Assembly (NCBI GenBank): GCA_945952355.1 | Contig: CAMFIW010000231.1 | Location: 1-5,524, forward strand | Source of the DNA: an uncultured Phenylobacterium sp. | GTDB taxonomy: Bacteria; Pseudomonadota; Alphaproteobacteria; Caulobacterales; Caulobacteraceae | Length of the DNA: 5,524 bases | Direction of reading: 5' to 3' | In this document: positions 1-5,524 of the stretch, piece after piece | How the letters are laid out: every line of letters starts with the position of its first letter | Numbering within the stretch: position 1 is the first letter of the stretch | Translations under genes and position numbers: made by a program | Notes under the pieces: generated by a model | Databases searched by the model: none | What the model saw: only the letters and a program-made list of their open reading frames with translations | Told to the model about the DNA's origin: nothing

Positions 1-47
1 CTACACACTGCATATCGTCGGCAGCGTCAGATGTGTATAAGAGACAG
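1..47 (+). other. Illumina Nextera adapter remnant (P5 end, i5 index, Read 1 tag, Tn5 mosaic end)
   Basis: This is synthetic library sequence, not genomic DNA. Positions 1-6 (CTACAC) match the 3' end of the P5 flow-cell oligo. Positions 7-14 (ACTGCATA) are the 8-base i5 index known as S506/N506. Positions 15-28 (TCGTCGGCAGCGTC) are the Nextera Read 1 tag. Positions 29-47 (AGATGTGTATAAGAGACAG) are the 19-base Tn5 mosaic end. The four parts are contiguous and in the exact library order, with no mismatch that I can see. The orientation fits a Read 2 that ran through a short insert into the opposite adapter and was not trimmed before assembly. The 19-base element is a real transposon end, but here it comes from the tagmentation reagent and does not indicate a resident Tn5. 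Genomic sequence begins at about 48. Confidence 0.98.
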
Positions 48-88
48 GTATGAGATCGCGTGGTCGTCCCTGAGTCCCTGGTCGAGTC

Positions 89-625
89 ATGATCCGACTG
101 TTCGCCGCCCTGGCCATCCCGGAGGAGATCGCCCAGGGCCTCGCCCGCCGCCAAAACGGCCTGCCCGGGGCCCGTTGGCGGCCGCTTGAGGCGTTCCACA
201 TCACCCTGCGGTTCTTCGGCGACCTGCGTGAGGATGTGGCTGCCGACCTCGACACCGAACTCTCCACGGTGAGCCGCGGCGCGCTCGGCCTCGAGCTGGC
301 CGGCGTGGGCGCGTTCGGCGAGGCGGACGACATCCACGCGGTCTGGGCCGGCGTCGAGGAGAACGAGGCCCTGCGCCATCTGGCCAAGTCCAGCGAGACG
401 GCGGCGCGGCGCGCGGGCCTGGCCGCCGACAAGCGCAGCTACCGCCCGCACGTGACGCTGGCCTATCTGCGCCGTCCCGATCCCGACCGCGTGGCCCATT
501 GGATCCAGGCGAACAACCTGCTGCACTCCCCGCCGTTCAGCCTCGACCGTTTCGGCCTCTATTCGAGCTGGCAGACCGACGAGGGGTCGAGATACCGCCT
601 GGAGCGGGAGTATCCGCTGGGTTGA
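89..625 (+). CDS. thpR: RNA 2',3'-cyclic phosphodiesterase (ThpR/LigT, 2H phosphoesterase family)
   Basis: This cytosolic enzyme of the 2H phosphoesterase superfamily hydrolyses 2',3'-cyclic phosphate RNA ends to 2'-phosphate ends. Family members were first described as 2'-5' RNA ligases. The 178-residue length is normal for the family (E. coli ThpR is about 176). Both catalytic HxT motifs are present: H37-I-T39 within FHITLRFFGD, and H121-V-T123 within YRPHVTLAYL. The N-terminus MIRLFAALAIPEEI is the usual first beta strand and helix start. ATG at 89 is the only plausible start: the same frame has a TGA at 71-73 and no start codon between. No clear Shine-Dalgarno sequence precedes it, and only 41 genomic bases lie upstream, so its promoter cannot be judged. 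The gene is convergent with gltB, 3 bases away. The cellular substrate of these enzymes is poorly defined, so the family call is firm and the physiological role is open. Confidence 0.95.
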   Translation: MIRLFAALAIPEEIAQGLARRQNGLPGARWRPLEAFHITLRFFGDLREDVAADLDTELSTVSRGALGLELAGVGAFGEADDIHAVWAGVEENEALRHLAKSSETAARRAGLAADKRSYRPHVTLAYLRRPDPDRVAHWIQANNLLHSPPFSLDRFGLYSSWQTDEGSRYRLEREYPLG

Positions 626-628
626 GCC

Positions 629-3600
629 TCAGGCCCGGTGATGCACCGCCTCTTCCTCGGCCAGCGGCTTGTCGAGGCGGTGGACCATCTCCTTGGGCAC
701 GACCTGCCAGAACCTCGGCAGGTAGAGATCCCAATCGCGCAGGACACCGGTGGCGAAGGCCGAGCCCGTTTCGCGGGCGTGCTCCTCGACCAGGGCCTTG
801 AGCTCGGCCTCCCAATGCCGCGTGCCGATCCGCTGCACCACCACGCTGTCGCGGTTCAGCATCGGCGCGAAGCGGTCGTGCAGATCCAGCACATAGGCCA
901 TCCCGCCGGTCATGCCGGCCGCGAAGTTGAAGCCCACGGGCCCCAGGATCACGACGCGGCCGCCGGTCATGTATTCCAGCCCGTTGGCGCCGCAACCCTC
1001 GACCACGGCGATGGCGCCGGAGTTACGCACGCCGAAGCGTTCGCCAGCGACCCCCGCAGCGAACAGCCGGCCCGAGGTCGCGCCATAGAGTACGGTGTTG
1101 CCCAGGATGGCGTTCTGCTCCGGCGCGGCGAGCTGGGCCGCGGGCCGGATGATCAGGGTCGCGCCCGAGAGGCCCTTGCCGACATAGTCGTTGGCCTCGC
1201 CGGACAGCTCGATGCGCAGGCCCTGGACGGCGAAGGCGCCCAGGCTCTGTCCGGCCGAGCCCTTGAGCTGGACGGTCAGATGGCCCGGCGCAAGGCCGGT
1301 CATGCCGAACTTGCGCACGATGTGGGACGAGGTCCGCGAGCCGATGGCGCGGGCCGTGTTCCGCACCGTGTAGGTGAGCTGCATCTTCTCGCCCCGCTCC
1401 AGAAGGGGCGCGGCGTCGCGGACGATCTGGGCATCCAGGGTGTCGGGCACCTCATTGCGGCCCTCGACCGTGCAGTAAGGGGCGTTCTCGCCGGGGTCGG
1501 CCTTGACCAGCAGGGGGTTGAGGTCGAGGTCGTCGAGGTGTTCGCCGCCGCGCGAGACCTGGCGCAGCAGGTCGGTGCGGCCGACGATCTCGCGCAGGGA
1601 GCGGAAGCCCAGCTCTGCCAGGATCTCGCGCACCTCCTCGGCGATGAAGGTGAAGAGGTTGATCACTTTCTCGGGGCTGCCGCTGAACTTGGCGCGCAAG
1701 GCCTCGTCCTGGGTGCAGACCCCCACCGGGCAGGTGTTGGAGTGGCACTGGCGCACCATGATGCAGCCCATGGCGATCAGGCTGGCCGTGCCGATGCCGA
1801 ACTCCTCGGCGCCCAGCATGGCGGCGATCACCACGTCGCGGCCGGTGCGGATGCCCCCGTCCGCGCGCAGCATCACCGAGTGGCGCAGGTTGTTCAGCGT
1901 CAGGACCTGGTTGGCCTCGCTGAGTCCCATTTCCCAGGGCCCGCCGGCATACTTGATCGAGGTCTGGGGCGAGGCGCCGGTGCCGCCGACATTGCCCGAG
2001 ATCAGGATCACGTCGGCCTTCGCCTTGGCCACGCCGGCGGCGATGGCGCCGATGCCCGTCATGCCGACCAGCTTCACGCAGACGCGGGCGTCCGGATTGA
2101 TCTGCTTCAGGTCGTAAATGAGCTGGGCCAGGTCCTCGATCGAATAGATGTCGTGGTGCGGCGGCGGGCTGATCAGCATCACGCCGGGCGTGGCGTGGCG
2201 CAGCCGGGCGATCAGCTCGGTCACCTTGAAGCCGGGCAGCTGGCCGCCCTCGCCGGGCTTGGCGCCCTGGCTGACCTTGATCTCGATCTCGCGGCACTGG
2301 TTCAGGTATTCGGCGGTGACGCCGAACCGCCCCGACGCGATCTGCTTGACCGCCGAGTTGGGGTTGTCGCCGTTCGGCAGTGGCTTGTAGCGGGCCGAGT
2401 CCTCGCCGCCCTCGCCGGAGACGCTCTTGGCCCCAATCCGGTTCATGGCGATGTTCAGCACGCCATGGGCCTCAGGGCTCAGCGCCCCCATGCTCATGCC
2501 GGGTGTCAGGAAGCGCTTGCGAATCTCGTTGACGCTCTCGACCTCGTCGAGCCCGACGGGCTTGGCCGCCGAGCGCCAGGCCAGCAGATCGCGAAGCTGG
2601 ATCTGCGGCATGCGGCCCATGCCCTCGGAGAACCGCTTGTAGATCCCATAGTCGCCGCTGTCGCAGGCGGCCTGCAGCGTATGGACCATGCGCGCCTCGA
2701 AGGCGTGGCTCTCCCCGGCGCGGCGGGCCTTGTAAAAGCCGCCGACCGGTAGGCTGAGCGCGGCCGGGTCCCAGGCCTTGCGGTGCAGTTCGAGCGCCTT
2801 GGTCTCCAGACCGGCCAGGCCGATGCCTGAGATCCGCGAGGGCATGCCGGGGAAGAATTCGGCGACCAGGGCGCGGGAGATGCCGACGGCCTCGAAGTTG
2901 TAGCCGCCGCGATAGGCGGAGATCACCGAGATCCCCATCTTGGCGATGATCTTCAACAAGCCGCCCTCGATGGCGTGCTTGAAGTTCAGGCAGACCTCGC
3001 GCAGCGACAGCTCGCCCGTCAGACCGCGCTCCAGCCGGTCCTGGAAGCTCTCCTGCGCCAGATAGGCGTTCACCGCCGTCGCGCCCACGCCCACCAGCAC
3101 CGCGAAATAGTGGGTGTCGAGGCACTCGGCCGAGCGGACGATGATCGAGACGTAGGACCGCAGTCCCTTCGACACGAGCCAGGAATGGACCCCGCCCGTG
3201 GCCAGGATCATTGGCAGGGCTACGCGGTCGGGGCCACAGGCCTCGTCGGACAGCACGATGGTCGCGCAGCCGCGCAGGGCCGCGTCCTCCGCCTCCGCGC
3301 GGATGCGGTCGAGATTGGCGCGCAGGGCGTCGCCGGGCCGGGCTTCCGGCGCCGGAATCGGCATGGTTGCATCGATGACGGCGATGTTGCGGGCGCCGAT
3401 CTGCTCGCCCAGGCGGTGGTACATGCCGGTGGTGAGCACCGGGCTCTCCAGGACGAAGACATCGGTCTGGGTCTCGTCCTGGGCCAGGATGTTGCCGAGG
3501 TTCTTGAACCGGGTCTTCAGGCTCATCACCGACGTCTCGCGCAGGCTGTCGATCGGCGGGTTGGTCACTTGGCTGAAATTCTGGCGGAAGAAGTGCGACA

Positions 3601-5167
3601 GCGGCCGGTATTGATCGGACAGCACCGCCAGCGGCGCGTCGTCACCCATCGAGCCCACCGCTTCCTTGGCGTCCTCGATCATCGGGGCGAGGATCAGTTC
3701 GAGGTCCTCCAGGCTCATGCCGGCGGCGGCCTGGCGGCGCACCAGTTCCTCCCGCCCGTAGGCGCGGGGCTCCGGCCCTTCTCCGATCAGCGGCTCGAGG
3801 TCGAGGATGTTGCCCAGCCACTGGTCGTAGGGGTGCAGGCTGGCCAGGCGATCGATGATCTCCTCCTCGCCATAGAGGCGGCCCTCGGCGAGGTCGACGG
3901 CGAGCATGCGGCCGGGTGCGATGTGGGCCTTGCGCACGATGCGGCTCTCGTCGACGCGGCACATGCCGGCCTCGGAGCCCATGATCAGCAGGCCGTCGTC
4001 GGTATAGGTCACCCGCAGCGGACGCAGGCCCGAGCGGTCCTTGCCCGCCACAACCCAGCGGCCGTCGGTGGCGCAGACGGCCGCCGGCCCGTCCCAGGGT
4101 TCCATGACCGCGTTGCAGTAGGAATAGAGCGCCCGGTGCTCCGGCTTCATGGTCTCGACCGAGCGGGCCTGCCAGGCCTCCGGAATCAGCAGGGTCTTGG
4201 CCATCGGAGCGTCGCGGCCGGCGCGGACCAGCACCTCGAACGTGTTGTCGAGCGCCGCGGAGTCCGAGCCGCCCGGCTGGATCACCGGCTTCACGTCGTC
4301 GCCCATCTCTCCGAAGGCGTCGGCGGCCATGCGGATCTCGTGGCTCCGCATCCAGTTCGCATTTCCCTTCAGCGTGTTGATCTCGCCGTTGTGGGCCAGC
4401 ATCCGAAACGGCTGAGCCAGCCGCCATTCCGGGAAGGTGTTGGTGGAGTAGCGCTGGTGGAAGATCGCCACGGCGGCGGCGAACCGCTCGTCGGTCAGGT
4501 CGGGATAGAACTCATCGATGTGCTCGGCGAGGAACATACCCTTGTAGATCAGCGACTTGGCCGACAGCGAGCAGATGTAGAAGTGCTGGATGTTGGAGGC
4601 CGCGACGCGCTTCTCGATGCGCTTTCTGCAGATGAACAGCGCGCGCTCCAGCGCCTCGCCCTCCAGCCCCTTGGGCGGCGAGAGCATGATCTGCTCGATC
4701 TCTGGCCGCGTGGCGTTGGCCTTTTCACCGATAACCGAGGTGTCGACCGGCACCTGCCGCCAGCCATAGATGTAGAAGCCGAACCGCAAGGCCTCGGCCT
4801 CGACGATGGTCCGCGCGGTCTCCTGGGCGGCGAGGTCGGTGCGCGGCAGGAAGACCTGGCCCACGGCGATCGGGCCGGGGCGCAGCTTGTGCCCGATGGC
4901 GGCCACCTGGTCGGCGAAGAAGTCCTGCGGCACCGAGACCAGCACGCCGGCGCCGTCGCCGGTCTTGCCGTCGGCGTCGATCGCGCCTCGGTGCCAGACG
5001 CTTTTCAGGGCGCGGATGGCCAGTTCGACCACTTCGCGGCGCGGCTTGCCGTCGAGAGCGCAGACCAGGCCCACGCCGCAGGCGTCCCGCTCCATCGAGG
5101 GGTCGTAGGCGCCGCCGGCCATGAGGCGTTCGCGGTTGGCGAGGTAGTGTTGAAGATCGAAGGCCAT
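629..5167 (-). CDS. gltB: Glutamate synthase (NADPH) large (alpha) subunit
   Basis: GltB converts glutamine plus 2-oxoglutarate to two glutamates, using electrons delivered by GltD. From the ATG at 5167 the protein has 1512 residues, the usual class size. Residues 1-29 form a short propeptide. Cys30 (ERDACGVG) is the expected N-terminal nucleophile of the class II glutaminase domain, which runs to roughly 430 and includes HRGAIDADGKTGDGAG (59-74), QRYSTNTF (238-245) and HNGEINT (259-265). A central domain follows to about 770. The FMN-binding synthase barrel starts near 830, with SMGALSPEAHG (around 893) and PGEGGQLPG (E973, the loop linking the two sites). The 3Fe-4S ligands are C1135, C1141 and C1146 (C-x5-C-x4-C). 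The C-terminal GXGXG helix domain includes GKGLSGATL (K1331). A GTG at 5176 would add three residues and overlap the gltD stop as GTGA, but the ATG has GGAG 8 bases upstream and is preferred. No key residue is missing and I see no frameshift. Confidence 0.98.
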   Translation of the reverse strand: MAFDLQHYLANRERLMAGGAYDPSMERDACGVGLVCALDGKPRREVVELAIRALKSVWHRGAIDADGKTGDGAGVLVSVPQDFFADQVAAIGHKLRPGPIAVGQVFLPRTDLAAQETARTIVEAEALRFGFYIYGWRQVPVDTSVIGEKANATRPEIEQIMLSPPKGLEGEALERALFICRKRIEKRVAASNIQHFYICSLSAKSLIYKGMFLAEHIDEFYPDLTDERFAAAVAIFHQRYSTNTFPEWRLAQPFRMLAHNGEINTLKGNANWMRSHEIRMAADAFGEMGDDVKPVIQPGGSDSAALDNTFEVLVRAGRDAPMAKTLLIPEAWQARSVETMKPEHRALYSYCNAVMEPWDGPAAVCATDGRWVVAGKDRSGLRPLRVTYTDDGLLIMGSEAGMCRVDESRIVRKAHIAPGRMLAVDLAEGRLYGEEEIIDRLASLHPYDQWLGNILDLEPLIGEGPEPRAYGREELVRRQAAAGMSLEDLELILAPMIEDAKEAVGSMGDDAPLAVLSDQYRPLSHFFRQNFSQVTNPPIDSLRETSVMSLKTRFKNLGNILAQDETQTDVFVLESPVLTTGMYHRLGEQIGARNIAVIDATMPIPAPEARPGDALRANLDRIRAEAEDAALRGCATIVLSDEACGPDRVALPMILATGGVHSWLVSKGLRSYVSIIVRSAECLDTHYFAVLVGVGATAVNAYLAQESFQDRLERGLTGELSLREVCLNFKHAIEGGLLKIIAKMGISVISAYRGGYNFEAVGISRALVAEFFPGMPSRISGIGLAGLETKALELHRKAWDPAALSLPVGGFYKARRAGESHAFEARMVHTLQAACDSGDYGIYKRFSEGMGRMPQIQLRDLLAWRSAAKPVGLDEVESVNEIRKRFLTPGMSMGALSPEAHGVLNIAMNRIGAKSVSGEGGEDSARYKPLPNGDNPNSAVKQIASGRFGVTAEYLNQCREIEIKVSQGAKPGEGGQLPGFKVTELIARLRHATPGVMLISPPPHHDIYSIEDLAQLIYDLKQINPDARVCVKLVGMTGIGAIAAGVAKAKADVILISGNVGGTGASPQTSIKYAGGPWEMGLSEANQVLTLNNLRHSVMLRADGGIRTGRDVVIAAMLGAEEFGIGTASLIAMGCIMVRQCHSNTCPVGVCTQDEALRAKFSGSPEKVINLFTFIAEEVREILAELGFRSLREIVGRTDLLRQVSRGGEHLDDLDLNPLLVKADPGENAPYCTVEGRNEVPDTLDAQIVRDAAPLLERGEKMQLTYTVRNTARAIGSRTSSHIVRKFGMTGLAPGHLTVQLKGSAGQSLGAFAVQGLRIELSGEANDYVGKGLSGATLIIRPAAQLAAPEQNAILGNTVLYGATSGRLFAAGVAGERFGVRNSGAIAVVEGCGANGLEYMTGGRVVILGPVGFNFAAGMTGGMAYVLDLHDRFAPMLNRDSVVVQRIGTRHWEAELKALVEEHARETGSAFATGVLRDWDLYLPRFWQVVPKEMVHRLDKPLAEEEAVHHRA

Positions 5168-5172
5168 GTCGG

Positions 5173-5524
5173 TCACTCCGCCGCCATTGGGGCGGGCTGG
5201 CTGAGGTAGCGGTGGATGGCGTCGGCGGCGTCGCGGCCGTCGCGGATCGCCCAGACCACCAGCGAGGCGCCGCGAACGATATCGCCGGCGGCGAACACGC
5301 CCGGAATCGAAGTCATCATGCTGCGGAAGTCAGCCTTGACCGTTCCCCAGCGCGAGACCGCGAGGTCCGGCGCGCCGAAGGCCTCCGGTAGGTTCTCGGG
5401 ATCGAAGCCGAGGGCCTTGATCACCAGGTCGGCCGGCAGGTCGAAGTCGGCGCCGGGAACCTCCTCGGGCGCCTGGCGGCCGCCGGCGTCGGGTGGGCCG
5501 AGCCGCATGCGCGCGGCGCGGACC
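5173..5524 (-). CDS. gltD: Glutamate synthase (NADPH) small (beta) subunit, C-terminal part, 5' end beyond window
   Basis: GltD oxidises NADPH on FAD and sends electrons through iron-sulphur clusters to GltB. Only the last 116 residues are here; the frame stays open to the right edge (VRAARMRLGPPDAGGRQ), so the Met codon at 5508 is internal and not the start. The visible part matches the GltD C-terminus: a short strand, ADLVIKALGFDPENL, which corresponds to the family's conserved hydrophobic A-x-GF segment, then PGVFAAGDIVRGASLVVWAIRDGRDAADAIHRYL, the second G-D nucleotide-binding motif that contacts FAD, followed by the terminal helix. The N-terminal cysteine clusters and the NADPH site lie outside the window. 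Its TGA (5175-5173) is 5 bases from the ATG of gltB, so the two are co-transcribed and probably translationally coupled. Other GltD-like reductases (for example the dihydropyrimidine dehydrogenase subunit) share this fold, but the adjoining gltB settles the identity. Confidence 0.96.
   Translation of the reverse strand, partial: VRAARMRLGPPDAGGRQAPEEVPGADFDLPADLVIKALGFDPENLPEAFGAPDLAVSRWGTVKADFRSMMTSIPGVFAAGDIVRGASLVVWAIRDGRDAADAIHRYLSQPAPMAAE
5176..5179 (-). promoter_or_regulatory. Ribosome binding site of gltB, inside the end of gltD
   Basis: Read on the minus strand, GGAG lies 8 bases before the ATG at 5167 and overlaps the last codons of gltD. This is a good Shine-Dalgarno match at normal spacing. 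The alternative GTG at 5176-5174 overlaps this motif and has only the repetitive GGCGGCGGA directly against it, which is too close to serve as its own site. The element therefore decides the gltB start in favour of ATG. Its position over the gltD stop codon is typical of translational coupling, which would help keep the two subunits in balance; the coupling itself is inferred. Confidence 0.6.

Noticed and set aside
29..47. Tn5 mosaic end as possible evidence of a transposon.
   Set aside because: It is fused directly to the Nextera Read 1 tag, i5 index and P5 bases, so it comes from library preparation.
48..88. Possible promoter or leader before thpR.
   Set aside because: Only 41 genomic bases are present, with no recognisable -10/-35 pair or strong ribosome binding site, so nothing can be supported.
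1..432. Minus-strand open frame of 143 codons at the left edge.
   Set aside because: It is antisense to thpR, which has clear family motifs, and its last residues and stop codon are encoded by synthetic adapter.
631..651. Small hairpin (AGG/CCT and CGGTG/CACCG arms, 3-base loop) just after the thpR stop, a candidate terminator.
   Set aside because: The stem is short and has a 2-base bulge, it lies within the gltB coding end, and no T-run follows on either strand. It is probably chance in GC-rich sequence.
1452..3125. Other overlapping frames inside gltB (for example minus-strand 1452-2297 and 2472-3125).
   Set aside because: They are out-of-frame readings of conserved gltB sequence, rich in R, P and G, with no family signature or start context.
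638..5209. Two very long plus-strand open frames (638-2752, 704 codons; 2975-5209, 744 codons) opposite gltB.
   Set aside because: Both lie in exact codon register with gltB on the other strand, so they can only be broken where gltB uses TTA, CTA or TCA codons, which are rare in GC-rich genes. The first ends at 2750-2752, where gltB uses a CTA leucine codon. The translations are low-complexity runs of A, G, H, D, Q and R with no recognisable domain.

Overview
This window is ordinary GC-rich bacterial housekeeping DNA with a strip of synthetic sequencing adapter at its left end. The strong G/C bias at third codon positions, a class II, alphaproteobacterial-looking NADPH-type GltB and the neighbouring genes suggest an alphaproteobacterium. 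A member of the Caulobacterales (Caulobacter or Phenylobacterium type) is my best guess, but it rests on overall resemblance and not on a diagnostic marker.

Layout. Positions 1-47 are Illumina Nextera library sequence: the end of the P5 oligo, an 8-base i5 index, the Read 1 tag and the Tn5 mosaic end. Genomic sequence therefore starts at about 48, and the left edge is a contig or read end. Positions 89-625 (+) encode a complete RNA 2',3'-cyclic phosphodiesterase (ThpR/LigT family) with both HxT motifs. Only 3 bases later, on the opposite strand, comes the stop codon of gltB. This 1512-residue glutamate synthase large subunit (629-5167, -) fills most of the window. Upstream of it on the same strand is the C-terminal part of gltD (5173-5524, -), the small subunit, which is cut off by the right edge.

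gltD and gltB form a tightly packed operon transcribed right to left. GltD takes electrons from NADPH through FAD and passes them by iron-sulphur clusters to the FMN of GltB. GltB releases ammonia from glutamine and channels it to 2-oxoglutarate to make glutamate (the GOGAT half of GS-GOGAT ammonia assimilation). thpR is convergent with this operon, and nothing suggests a functional link. The operon promoter lies outside the window.

I looked on both strands for a hidden system (small genes, RNAs, repeats, CRISPR, mobile elements) and found none. The very long open frames opposite gltB are explained by codon bias. The only truly unexpected sequence is the adapter.
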